A stretch of 64,000 bases of DNA from Glycine soja (GCF_004193775.1 NC_041005.1:8062501-8126500); one strand, 5' to 3'. Positions 39,486 to 51,179 are shown, counted from the first letter of the stretch. Notes: a model not told the origin generated them from the letters alone. Translations and numbers: made by a program.

Positions 39486-41162
39486 TGTAGAAGCAAGCTT
39501 CATGATGAATTAAGATTGATTCAAAGAGTTTTGATGATAACAAATGTGATGACAAAAAGCCCAAAGGTCAAGAACACTTCATGATAACAAAGATGATGAT
39601 CTCAAGAATCAAAGAATAAGTTCAAGATGTTCAAGATTGAATCAAGAACACTTCAAGGTTCAAGAGGAAATTTGATTTCAAGAAACAAGAATCAAGTTTC
39701 AAGATTCAAGTTCCAAGAACCAAGATCAAGATTCAAGACTCAAGATTCAAGAATCAAGAGAAGACTTAATCAAGATAAGTATGAAAAAGTTTTTTCAAAA
39801 ACTGAGTAACACATGAATTTTTCTCAAAACTTGGTTACCAAAGAGTTTTTACTCCCTGGTAATCGATTACCAGATTGATGTAATTGATTACCAGTAGCAA
39901 AATGTTTTTGAAAAAGTTTTCAACTGAATCTACAATGTTCCAATTGATTTCAAAAAGCTGTAATCGATTACAATGTTTTGGTAATCGATTACCAGTGTGC
40001 TTGAATGTTGAAATTCAAATTCAAATGTGAAGAGTCACATTCTTTCACAAAAAGGCTTTGTGTAATCGATTACACTGATTTGGTAATCGATTATCAGTGA
40101 TAGTTTCTGAACAAATCAAAAGATGTAATTCTTCAAATAGTTTTTGACTTTTTCAAATTGGTTTTAAGTTTTTCTAAAAGTCATAACTCTTCTAATGGTT
40201 CTCTTGACCAGACATGAAGAGTCTATAAAAGCAAGACTTTGTTTTGCATTTCATTATCTTGAACAACCTTTACAATACAATCCTTTACAACCTCTGAATC
40301 TCTTTAAACTTCTTCTTCTTCTTCTTCCTTTTGCCAAAAGCTTTCTAAAGTTTTCTGGTTTTTCCAAACCTTGAAAACTTGTGCTATTCATTCTTTTCAT
40401 CTCTTCTCCCTTTGCCAAAAAGAATTCGCCAAGGATTAACCGCCTGAATTCTTTTTGTGTCTCTCTTCTCCCTTTTCCAAAAGAACGAAGGACTAACCGC
40501 CTGAATTTTTTTGTATCTCCCTTCTCCCTTGTCAAAGAATTCAAAACGACACAGTCTGAGAATTCGTTTGATTCTTCCCTTTCCTATATACAAAAGATTT
40601 CAAAGGACTAACAGCCTGAGAATTCTTTTGTATCCCCATTCACAAAGTTTCAAAGGTTTAACCGCCTGAGATCTTTGTCTTAACACATTGGAGAGTACAT
40701 CCTTTGTGGTACAAGTAGAGGGTACATCTACTTGGGTTTGACTGAGAACAAGAAATGATACATCTCTTGTGGATCAGTTCTAGTGGAGGGTACATCCACT
40801 AGGTTGTTCAAAGAGAACAAGGGAGGGTACATCCCTTGCGGATCTTTGCTTGTAAAGGAATTTTACAAGGTTGAAAAGAAATTTCAAGGACCGCAGGTTG
40901 CTTGGGGACTGGATGTAGGCACGGGTTATTGTCGAACCAGTATAAAAACTCTAGTGTGTTTGTCTCCTTCTTCCCTACTCTTTTACTTTCCGCTGTGCAT
41001 TTTAATTTCCGCTTTTACTTTTGGTTAAGTTTCTCTTCTACTCCTTATTCACTTAACAACATAGTAAAAGTCTTAGAAGAGTAAAATTTTAATTAGTAAA
41101 GGTTTAGGAATAATTAATTTAACCCTCCCTTCTTAATTATTCTGAGGTCACTTGATCCAACA
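39486..41162 (+). mobile_element. Solo LTR with ATATC target duplication
   Basis: 1,677 bases starting TGTAGAAGC and ending GATCCAACA. It is flanked by identical five-base ATATC at 39481-39485 and 41163-41167. No primer site follows, so the internal part was lost, presumably by LTR-LTR recombination. Inside are a CAAGATTCAAGA-type tandem (39600-39770), several GTAATCGATTAC palindromes (39858-40100), a TATA box (TATAAAA, 40224-40230) with a plausible transcription start downstream, CTTCTTCTT-rich leader sequence, and repeated GGTACATC modules (40690-40840). The long LTR and TG...CA ends suggest a large soybean copia family such as the SIRE group (inferred). Confidence 0.88.
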
Positions 41163-41167
41163 ATATC

Positions 41168-43860
41168 CAGTCTTATACTCTTACTCGCAGGATAACGACT
41201 CTAATAATCATTTTTGTATCTGCTGGGTAATTATATATTCATATCTATACCTATGACCTACACTTTATTTATGTATAAAGTTAATAAATCAATAAAAAAA
41301 TATAGTAATTAAAAAATTACTGCAAGTAAATTAAAAATTTACTCTTAAGTAACTCAAATATAATATTAAAAGCATCCATACATAATATTACATATGATCC
41401 AATATATAAGAAACATATATTTAATTCATCAAAACCAATATAAGTGATTAAATTAGTTAATTTGTCATAAATTTTAATTTTATTTTAATACTACCCATGA
41501 CATTAAATGATTTAAGAGAGTTATTTTTCAAAGATAATTTTTTAATCAATGAGTATATATTGTTTGATTGATACTTCTGCAATCACTTTCACGAGAAAAG
41601 GAGTACACATCATTAATAGTCTCATAATTAATTATGGGTAAAAAGAAAATTTAATAATAAAATAGTCTTATATTTTTTATAATTAGGACTAAGAAAATGT
41701 TACATTTTATTCCTTATATATAGGAGCGGATGTAATATTAAAAATAAGCAAACATAACCATGATTCTTCTAAACTTACATCATAAATAAACATTAAAACT
41801 ATATCCATTTAATTTTACAAAAGTCATTAAATATGTATAATTTTACACTATTAATTTAAAGCAACAAATAGTATAAAATATTAATTCACAATTGAAAGTC
41901 AATCTTAAAAGAATTTATTAGCAAAGTTATATATTTATCCTTAACAATAAATAGTAATTCAATATTCTTAGTGAAACAAATTTATAATGATGTTGAATTA
42001 GGATTTTTTATTCTCTATTAAATTTTTATTGTTAATCATAAAATTAAGAAAACATAATTATTTTTTATAGAAAAGTATATGTATAATATATTTACTTTGA
42101 GTATAATATATTTTAATTACATTAATATATGACATATATATGCGGAGCAGGATGGGTATTATATTTTCCGTACCTACCCTCATCTTACAAAAAAATAGGG
42201 ATAAATAATTGCCCTTATCCCAGTCCTAATAAACAAATAATTACCCTTCTCACCTACAAATACCCCTGAGATCCATTTTTTCATCCAATTCTTTCTATTT
42301 ACTAGCACAATAAGACAATAACTCATGATCGGGAAATAAATATGTCTTAATTTTTTAAAATAAAATAACTTTCATATGTAATCTTCTCTGACAGAGTTAT
42401 TTGGCTTTCATTTTGCAGGCCTTCTCTTTTGAGTTTTTATATAATTTTTTTTATAATATTTAATAAAAATAAATCGTTTGATTTTCTTGTAACAATATTA
42501 AGTATAAATAAATTCATTTTAAAAAATATAACTAAATGTTTTTAAATTTATAATAAAATAAGATTTTATCAATGAATGAATTTAATATTTACTTTTCATA
42601 ATTAAAATTAAAAAATATTTCAATTAAACTAATTTTTCCTTGAATATTTTCATTTTCATTTTATGTGTTTATATTTTTTTGAATATATATTCACAGATAA
42701 TAACACTTATGATGATTGGTAGGCAGGATTATTTGAAAAGACCTATGAATCATGGTTGCTTACATTACAAAGATAAGTTTAATATTTTGGATAATTACTA
42801 TATTGATTTTACGGAATTGAAGAAATGTTAATATTTGGCGGGTAAGATTGGAGGGAAATGACAGCTTGTAGTATGTACTAGTACAGAAAAGTGACTTGAG
42901 AACGAAACAGACGCTTCCGGTCATCCCCCAATGTCAGCGAAGCACACGCGTCGACACGGGACAAAACAAGATACTATGCACGTACCCTTTCCACTTTTAC
43001 GTTTTTGTCCTTCCTCTCCATTTAATTCAACATTTCACATTCTCTTTCTTTCTTATTACCACCCCCTTAATTCCTCGTGGTAAGTACTAAAACTAAAAAC
43101 ATTTCTTCTCACATTTTCCAATTTTGTCTTTTTTCATTATAATACGCGGCGGGGAAAATAAATTTACTAGTACAACGAAAAAGTAAATGATGGATGAATC
43201 GATGTCTTAGGAAACTTTCAAGTCTATTAATGGATGTCCGTATCGCATCGACCAACAGTCGCAACGCTTTGTAAATATGGAAATTACATTATTGAATGTT
43301 AATTTTGAAGGAATATTGTTTTGGTAAAATTAATGTTCTCTATTAATATTTACAAGGCAAGATGGAGTAAGACGTGGTAATTTGGATTAGATGGGATGAA
43401 TTGAAGGGTTGCGAAGTCTGTGACTATCGGCATAAATTGTAGTATCAGATTGGATACTGTACGTGTAACGTTATTTTTTTTTTTTTTGGTAAATATGAAA
43501 AAATGAATATAATACTTGTTGTCAACCTTTCAGGTACGCCTCCCAACGTCTCTCTCTCTCAAAAGAATAATGATCTTCATGTAGTTTTTTTATAAAACAG
43601 TAATGTACTAACAAGTAGTATAAAAAAATACTACAGTATATTGTACGTTCATTATTAAAACTTCTCCTTCAATTTCCACAAATAAATTTGTTTGTTGTTA
43701 TTTATTTTCATTAATTAAGAAGTGGGTGTCTGGATTTATTTATGCGTGTCTGTGATATACACTAGTAGTAAAATAAGATTACAAAATGGTAATTAGGCAT
43801 TTATGAAATTTACATATAGAAGAATTCACATTTCACAGTACGCTCTGTCGCCAACCCCAC
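41168..43860. other. AT-rich intergenic, cyclin upstream region
   Basis: No gene is seen. The last few hundred bases before 44200 should contain the cyclin promoter. A small less-AT-rich patch at 42890-42990 (with GCGTCGACACGGGAC) gives no recognisable protein. Confidence 0.6.
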
Positions 43861-43958
43861 TCTCTCGCTCTCTCTCTCTCTCTGCCTTTTACCCTAAAAA
43901 GGGTGTTCGTTTCCTTCATAAGGCCCTCTTCTGCGGCACTCTTTTCAGCCCAGCATTG

Positions 43959-43989
<31 letters not shown>
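43861..43989 (+). promoter_or_regulatory. Complementary CT and GA tracts in cyclin leader
   Basis: A (TC)n tract at 43861-43883 and an (AG)n tract at 43962-43989 are complementary and separated by about 80 bases, in the region expected to be promoter or 5' leader of the cyclin gene (ATG at 44200). If transcribed they could pair into a stem of about 20 pairs; as DNA they are GAGA/CT-type promoter tracts. Role inferred. Confidence 0.5.
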
Positions 43990-43994
<5 letters not shown>

Positions 43995-44199
43995 AACGAT
44001 TGCGTGGGGCTCTATAGTGGTTTTGTTCTTATTTCCACAGATTGTCATTTCTTCATTTTAACAAGTTCATAAAAGAAACTCCACTCGCCTACTCACACAC
44101 AGACCCTATCAATAATCTGAACATAAAGTTTCGTTTTTTTTTTTGTGCGTGAAGAATTTGGAGGAAGAGGGTAGTTGAGTTTCAATTCGAGGTCTTGCA

Positions 44200-46118
44200 A
44201 TGGCACCCAGTTTTGACTTTGCTTCTAGCCTCCTTTGCACAGAGGACAGCGCCGTTTTCGACGAGAGCCATAATAACGGGGGTACGATGATGTCGATGAT
44301 GGGGGTGTACGAGGACACGTGGAGTCCTAGGAAGCGCCACTTTGATGAAGAGCCAGATGAGTTGCCATTGCTGAGTGATGAAAGCTTGGCGATGATGGTG
44401 GAAAAAGAGTGCCAACACTGGCCTGGTTTGCGTTGCTTGAATAAGCTTCAAACTGGGGATTTGGACTTCGGTGCCAGAATGGAGGCCGTTGATTGGATTC
44501 TCAAGGTGGGTTTAAGAGTTTTCCTTTTTCTTCTTTCTTTAATCACTCCGAAGCTCTAATCTTTTTTCTGTTTTCACTGTTTTGTTGGTCTGAGATGAAA
44601 TCCGAAATCTTTGGGTAGCGTTTTGTTTGAATTTCAAATTCCAGTGTTTGATGATGAATCGATGATTCCCTTGGTACCATTTGGGGTTTAAATTGCAAGT
44701 TCTGAAGCTGATTGAATGGAAATCTTTTGTTCATGTGTTTAAAGATGTTCAAAACTAGGCTCAGAACTTTGGATTTAGCTTGAACCGAGGATTATTTCGT
44801 GTTTATCTAATTGTCTTTTACCATGATCTAACTAAAGAACTTATACACATGTTTTATAGGTCCGATCGCATTTTGGATTTGGTCCTCTCTGTGGATATCT
44901 ATCTATAAATTACTTGGACCGATTCCTTTGTGCATATGAATTACCAGTAAGTCGAGGATTGAAGAGAAGAAAAGATTATTCTTTTTTTTTAAACTTATCA
45001 TTATTTTGTCCTCTGGTTGTGATCTAATGTTTTTTCTTCCAATCGCAGAAGGGAAGAGTTTGGACAATGCAATTATTGGCTGTGGCGTGTTTATCTCTAG
45101 CAGCCAAATTAGATGAGACAGAAGTTCCAATCTCTCTTGATTTGCAGGTGGGAAAATGTTTTTTATTTTTCTCTCAATGTTTGGTACTTATTTAAGTTAA
45201 TGCATTAGTTTTGCATGTGCTAAATGCTAATCTTTCATTGTCTTTTATGTAGGTGGGTGAATCGAAGTTTTTATTTGAGGCTAAAACCATACAGAGAATG
45301 GAGCTTCTTGTACTAAGCACATTGAAGTGGAGAATGCAAGCAATTACTCCTTTCACATTCCTTGATTATTTCCTTTGTAAGATCAATGATGATCAAAGTC
45401 CATTAAGGTCTTCAATTATGCGATCCATCCAACTCATATCGAGCACTGCAAGAGGTACCTATATTTTTTTCCTCCCTAACTTCATTGCACAGATGGATTG
45501 TTTTCTTAATGTGGCCCATCTTTGCAGTGATAATAATAGTGAATGAGTGGAATTAGTGATGGTAATTTGGGTGGTGTGGGTTCAATGCAGGGATTGACTT
45601 CTTGGAATTCAAACCATCAGAGATTGCAGCAGCAGTGGCTATGTATGTCATGGGGGAAACCCAAACAGTTGACGCTGGGAAAGCAACTTCTTTTCTGATT
45701 CAACACGTAGAAAAGGTAAGGATGGGGGTCCAATCACAAGATTAAAAAAAATACATGGGTTTTACTTTGTTACACTGTGATCATTTTTTAGTTGATTACT
45801 TTTAATAGATGATAAATGCTGATGATGGTTGTTTAGTGTTTAGTTGATGTTAACATTGTGTTATTTGGTTTTTGGCAGGAGAGACTATTGAAGTGTGTCA
45901 AAATGATCCAAGAGTTGTCATGCAACAGTGGCTCTGCCAAGGATTCAAGCGCTTCTGTGACTTGCTTACCCCAAAGTCCAATAGGTGTGTTGGATGCTTT
46001 GTGCTTCAGCTACAAAAGTGATGACACAAATGCTGGTTCATCTGTTAATTCTTCACACAATAGCCCTGTTGCCAAAAGGAGGAAGTTAAACAAAACCTGT
46101 GGAGCTGACCTGTTGTAG
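44200..46118 (+). CDS. D-type cyclin, CYCD2/CYCD4-like (6 exons)
   Basis: D-type cyclins pair with CDKA to phosphorylate retinoblastoma-related protein and drive G1/S in response to sugar and hormones. Exons are 44200-44505, 44860-44946, 45049-45147, 45253-45454, 45591-45715 and 45879-46118, all GT-AG, joining to 352 residues. The retinoblastoma-binding LxCxE motif is LLCTE at residues 11-15. The cyclin box starts near MEAVDWILKVRSHFGFGPL (residues 93 on) and holds INYLDRFL and SLAAKLDETEVP. The cyclin C-terminal fold follows (RMELLVLSTLKWRMQAITP). The tail is Ser-rich with the conserved PQSPIGVLDA block and a KRRKLN ending. The six-exon plan, MAPSFD start and tail blocks favour the D2/D4 subgroup over D3 (family knowledge). 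The first ATG after the leader is used. Confidence 0.96.
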
Positions 46119-46740
46119 TGATGTGGAGTGGGGATTTTACCATCATACATAGGATGCTTTTCCCAAAAAATGGACATCATGTGTGCTTTATGGAAGATGC
46201 CCCCCGGAAAGCAATATCAAAATGAGGCAGGAAGACATAGCTAGAAATATTTTATTTTTTATTTTCTCAAAAAGAAAAAAAGAAAGAAAAAAAGAGACCC
46301 TAGTGTAAAAAATACAAAAAACTATATTAAGGTGAGGTGGGTCATGAGTGGAAGATGGGTGATCAAGTGAACAGTCCAATACATTGCATGCTATTGGCAT
46401 GAAGTGAGTAATCACCAGCTGTTAAATTTGTTCTGAAGAAGAGGGATAAGGATTATTAGGTATTGTATGTGTAAGTAAAGTTGGGGGGAGTTTTTCATTT
46501 GTTCAATTTTTATTTTTACTTTTAAAATGGGAAAGAAAAATAAAGGGACAGAGCTATATATATGCGGGAAATATTTTATTTATGTTATTATCTTTATTCT
46601 ATTAGTTATTTTTATTTAATTAGATTTTACTTTTTTTTAATACTGTTGGTGTTGTGTCATCAAACAGATTCTCCTTTACTTAGCTTTGTTAGCAATTCTA
46701 TGTGCTATCACTATTAGAGCATTGCTTTATTGTTGATAAG
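46119..46740. other. Cyclin 3' untranslated region and spacer
   Basis: Directly follows the cyclin stop at 46116-46118. It contains A-rich stretches (46260-46300, 46535-46550) suitable for polyadenylation. The last bases, GTCATTGG at 46741-46748, are the left target duplication of the next element. Confidence 0.6.
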
Positions 46741-47918
46741 GTCATTGGTCGGGTAACAAATGGATGGATGAATCAATCCTAATTCATATTTTAATGGATT
46801 GAATTAAAATAATCCATTAATTCATTTTAATCTATTAAAAATTATTTAATGGATCGGATTCATTTGACTAAATTCCATCCGATTCATCAATTAACATTTT
46901 TTTTATGGATGGATATTCATCTAATCCATGCAAAAAAATATAATTTAAAACTTAATTATTTTTAGTTTGAAGATAATGTATTTAAACAAATTCACAACAA
47001 TTTCTAAAATAATAATAGTTCCAATAGATGTTGATCGAGGTTATTTTCAGTTGATCTTGATCGAGGTTAATTTTTGACAGACATTGACTGAGATTATTTT
47101 TTTGCTGACATCATTGATGTTTTTTAGCTGACATCGACCAAATTTATTTATTGGTCACGTTGGTTGATGATGTATTTTTGTCAACATTAGTCAACTTTTT
47201 TTTTTGCTGATGTCGATTAGGTGTTTTGGCCGACATTGGTCGTGAGTATATTTTTGTTGGCATCGATTAGGATTTTGTTGGTTGAACCTAGTTGGGGATA
47301 TTTTTTTATTGACATCGGTCAAGATTTTTCTCGATCTACGTCAGTTGAGGCTGTTTTTTGGTTGATGTCAGCTAGGGTTTTTTAGCAGATGCCAACTAGG
47401 ATTTTTTGTTGATGTTGACAAGGGTTTTTAGGCCGATGTGAGTTAGGGTTTTTTGGCCGACGTCGGTTGGGGATTTTTCAATTGACATTGGTCAATGCTA
47501 TTTTTCAACTGATGTTGACTAGGATTTTTTGACCGATAGTCGGCTGGAGTAATTTTTTGGCCAACATTGACTAGGGTTTTTTTGGACAATGTTGGTCGGT
47601 GATATTTTTTGGCAAACATAGTCAAAAAATAGCCTTAGTCGACGTTGTTAGAAAAAAACCTAATCGATGTTAGAAAAAAAAAGTCATGGTCGATATCGAC
47701 CAAAACCCCTAGTCGACATCGGCCAAAAAATAGTCTCAGCTGATGTCAACAAAAAAAATCCTAGCTGTCATTAGCAAAAAAATAGCCTTGGTAGACATCA
47801 ACCAAAAAAACCCTAGTTAACGTCGACAAAATGACGTAGGAAGGTTACTTTTACAAACTTTTTTCCTAAAGGGGTCTGTTTGTAAAGAAATTCTTGGGGG
47901 AATCTATTTTTAAGGGTG

Positions 47919-48215
47919 TTTCGCCAGTACCAATGGCAAAACACCCTATTTCACAAAGACCAGCAGCGGCACAGAGGGTTCCGCCAGCACCACCAGCGAC
48001 ACAGCACTGTGTCAGCTTTCCACGTTTGCATGGTGGGTTTCGCTAGACCAATGGGCGAAACACACTCATGCATGGTGCCGCCAGCCCACTTGGCGAAACG
48101 GCCATGCATTCACACCTTCCCTCCATGCATGGATGCATGCCATGCATCACATGAGTGCTGCCAGTCTGGCTAGCGAAACGCGTCCAATGGGTTCTGCCAA
48201 CCCAATTGGCGAAAC
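47919..48215. repeat. Chain of TTTCGCCA...TGGCGAAA mini-palindromes, left arm
   Basis: Six units, each TTTCGCCA-like then 6-9 bases then TGGCGAAA-like, at 47919-47943, 47979-48000, 48038-48060, 48077-48099, 48157-48179 and 48192-48215. Spacers contain CATGCATG runs. The inner pairs vary, but both halves keep the pairing in most units. Confidence 0.8.
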
Positions 48216-48707
48216 ATGTGCTAACCAGTTTCCCAGCTTTTTTTTCTTCAACGTAGCTGCATGCAAAAGCTTTTTCAAAAGTTTTAGAAGGTGCAGGAGG
48301 TGCCCTGACACGAATCTTACGGGGCGGAACGTTTGACACAGGGTTGTTGGCGGAGAGGGATGCCACTTCCAGAGATGGAAGATAAGTCACGGTGACGCCA
48401 CAAGGAATCAACCTTGATAGGTCAGAATTTGGTTCAACAGGAACCCTGAGAGAAGCTTTCTCACCTATTTGAAAAGAATGCCAAAAGTCTCTTCATTCAT
48501 TTTGACGAAAATATATATAGTTCACCAAACCCTAAAAATGAAATAAATTGGTGCAGCTGAAAAGGCATAGGTGTCAGCCACAACCACCAAATTATTTATT
48601 TAATTGCAATAATTAAATAATAAAATAAAAAATAAAAATTATGGAAACATGGGCCTTCAATCATCATCAATGGCAGCTATACAAATGACCAGTCTTGTCT
48701 CTATGAC

Positions 48708-48875
48708 GTGTTGGGCCTGTTTAAGTCTGTCTCTGGTCATGGGCCCTTCAAGTGCTTCATGATCCTTGCCCTTTGTTGTGTCCTCATCACTGTGTTGGGC
48801 CTTTTTAAGTATGTCTCTGGTCATGGGCCCTTCAAGTGCTTCATGATCCTTGCCCTTAGTTTTGTCCTCGTCATG
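48708..48875 (+). repeat. Two tandem 84-base copies in the foldback loop
   Basis: GTGTTGGGCCT-TTTAAGT-TGTCTCTGG... through CTTCATGATCCTTGCCCTT... occurs at 48708-48791 and again from 48792, with only a few differences. 84 is a multiple of three and the unit is open in one plus frame, but no protein family is recognised. Confidence 0.9.
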
Positions 48876-49330
48876 CCCCCTTCCATTTTCAGAAGCTGCT
48901 TTTTTTGAAATATAAATTTTGTATAGTTAGTTTGATCATTTATAATAAATAAGATAATTTATGTGAGAATTAAATGCTTAATTAAATGTTTTATCTCATT
49001 AATTAACATAATCATTTTATATTAAATATAAACATTAATTTACATAATTTAAGTGTAGAACCCTTAGAACTTAAGCTTTTCACCACCATCAAACAATAAT
49101 GAAATATTTTTTTTAAGTGTGTATCTTGCACACAGAAAGGGATCAAGAAGGGTTATATAAAGGGAGCCACAGCACAGGGTGGGGGACGAAATTTAAATTT
49201 TCGTCGTCCCTCCCATCACCTTTCAAAAAAAATAAATGCACTGCACCTCCTGCACCTCCTAAAACTTCTGAAAAAGCTTATGCATGCAACTATGTTGAAG
49301 CAAAAAAAGCTGGGGAAACTGGCTGGCACA

Positions 49331-49629
49331 CGTTTCGCCAATGGGGTTGGCGGAACCCATTGCACGCGTTTCGCTAGCCAGGCTGGCGGCACCCATGTGA
49401 TGCATGGCATGCATTCGTGCATGGAGGGAAGGCGTGAATGCATGGTCGTTTCGCCAAGTGGGCTGGCGGCACCATGCATGAGTGTGTTTTGCCCATTGGT
49501 CTAGTGAAACCCACCATGCAGACGTGGAAAGTTGACACAGTGTTGTGTCGCTGGTGGTGCTGACGGAACCCTCTGTGCCACTGCTGGTCCTGGCGAAATA
49601 GTGTGTTTTGCCATTGACACTGGCGAAAC
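49331..49629. repeat. Matching mini-palindrome chain, right arm
   Basis: Inverted copy of the left chain: units such as GTTTCGCCAATGGGGTTGG (49332 on), GTTTCGCTAGCCAGGCTGG, GTTTCGCCAAGTGGGCTGG and TTTTGCCATTGACACTGG (ending 49629). Left and right chains can pair with each other as well as within each unit. Confidence 0.8.
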
Positions 49630-50422
49630 ACCCTTAAAAACATACCCCCTCCCCCCCTCAAGAATTTCTTTACAAACAGACCACTTTAGGGAAAAATTTT
49701 GTAAAAGTAGCCTTCCTACATCATTTTGTCAGCTAAGGTCGACCAAAAAATAGTCTCAACTGATGTCGGCCTAAAAACATCATCAAACGACGTTGTCCAA
49801 GAAAATTCTAGTTGACGTTGGCCAAAACTAACCAAATTTGGTCAAAAAAATCCTAGTTGACATTGTCCAAAAAATAACATCAATTGACATTAGTGAAAAA
49901 ATATCATCAACCGATGCTGGTTGAAAAAACTTTGGATGACATTGGACAAAAAATAACCCTAACCAAAGTCAACAAAAAAAAATCCTAGTTAACATCATCC
50001 AAAAAATAGCATTGAGCGACGTCGGTTGAAAAACATCATCAGCCAACGTCGACCAACCAAAAAAAATTATCAATCATCATTGGCCAAAAAACTTAAGCCG
50101 ATGTCTACAAAAGAATAATCTCTAACGATGATGACCGAAAAAAATCATTGTCAACATTGGCCGAAAATTCCCCACAAATTCTTTTATTATTAAGTTGAAT
50201 CAATTTTGATTCAATTAAGTATTGATGAGAGGATCCATTAGATTTAAAAAATAGCAAAAGGGATCATTAACCATCCATAAAATAAAATGGATGGATTGAA
50301 TGAACTTTTTGTAGATTGATGATGGATAAGTAAATTCATTTGCTACCCTTAGTCATTGGTAACCTTAACCCTTGTTCTGCATGCACCAACAGGTTGGCAA
50401 CAAAGAAGTGTACAAAAATATA

Positions 50423-51179
50423 GGCTTAATTAAGTTTTTCATACATGAAAAATAGGTTGTTTTCATATTACTATCTAACATTTATTTTTTTCAACTAAGT
50501 ACCTGAAAATTTATTATGTTTCAACGTAGTAATTGTTGTTAGTCCCCTTCCGTTGAGTGATGCCTTGACACACGAATTGCCATCGCATCAATGCCACATC
50601 ATTTTTTATTATTTTAATTTTTTTCTCCTTCCTCCCCTTCTACTCCTTCTTTCCTTTCTTCTCGATCACGCCACCGCCGACCCCTTCAGTCGCTCCAGCA
50701 CACCATCCTCCTCATCACGATACCCAAATCCCCAACCATCTAAAGCACATGCAAGTATAACATTCCCTTTCCATGGCTGAAAAACATCCTCGTTATCGTT
50801 GTAGTCTTCGAGGGTCTCGCTGGTGGGGGTGCCAGTGCTGATGCCAGCGAGGAGGGAATCCATGTCGAAGGCCTCGTGAACGATTCGTAAGAGGCATGTG
50901 TAGGCCTCAAAGGTGACGAGTTTGAGCGCAACGGAGCAGGCAATTTTATTAAAGAAGTATAATAATATGATTTTTTAAAAATAAATAAATAATAAATAAT
51001 GACATAGTCGGAGCTGCCTATGTGTTTAGTGATAAGGCTTGATGATGTGACAGTTCATCTGTCACGTTATCACTTAACGGAAGGGGACTAATTGCAGATA
51101 CTACGTTGAAACATAATTTTTTTTTCAGGTAATAATTTGAAAACAACCTATTTCCAAATATGAAAAACTTAATTAAGCC
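50423..51179. mobile_element. Inverted-repeat element, Pack-MULE candidate
   Basis: About 757 bases. The left end GGCTTAATTAAGTTTTTCAT is mirrored by ATGAAAAACTTAATTAAGCC at the right. The inverted repeats continue for about 130 bases (AAATAGGTTGTTTTCA, ATTATGTTTCAACGTAGTA, AGTCCCCTTCCGTT) with small differences. Flanks are AAAATA-like on both sides, so a target duplication of nine or ten is possible but blurred. The middle is GC-richer and coding-like. Confidence 0.75.
50640..50943 (-). pseudogene. Possible captured gene fragment inside the element
   Basis: On the minus strand a frame reads VALKLVTFEAYTCLLRIVHE, then AFDMDSLLAGISTGTPTSET and EDYNDNEDVFQPWKGN, and stays open to about 50666. 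The DNA is much less AT-rich than the flanks and than the element ends. No start codon in good context or domain is certain, and I cannot name the parent gene. Element ends plus a foreign-looking centre is the classic Pack-MULE arrangement (inference). Confidence 0.4.

Larger units (their letters stand above)
46749..50351. mobile_element. Foldback DNA transposon, GTCATTGG target duplication
   Basis: 3.6 kb bounded by GTCATTGG at 46741-46748 and again at 50352-50359. The inverted ends are TCGGGTAACAAATGGAT (left) and TAAGGGTAGCAAATGAAT (right, reverse-complemented). Eight bases and a GGGTA-CAAATG end suggest hAT; if the shared next base T is counted the duplication is nine, which would fit Mutator. 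Subterminal ATGGAT/ATCCAT words are frequent. Inside are long inverted arms. The outer arrays of about 30-base degenerate units (TTTTTTGGCCGACGTCGGTTGGGG-like) lie at about 47030-47850 and 49725-50165. The inner arms rich in GGCGAAAC are at 47905-48306 and 49240-49640, and the loop is 48306-49216. No transposase is seen, so it is non-autonomous. Confidence 0.8.

Noticed and set aside
39627..39809. 60-codon frame rich in Arg, Phe, Gln and Ser in the solo LTR
   Set aside because: It is the translation of a CAAGATTCAAGA-type tandem repeat.
39858..40100. CRISPR-like repeats (GTAATCGATTAC)
   Set aside because: Spacing is irregular, the repeat is a short palindrome, and the setting is a plant LTR.
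48043..48411. 122-codon minus frame in the foldback arm
   Set aside because: Formed by palindromic repeat units; the mirrored arm gives the same kind of frame, so it is structural, not coding.
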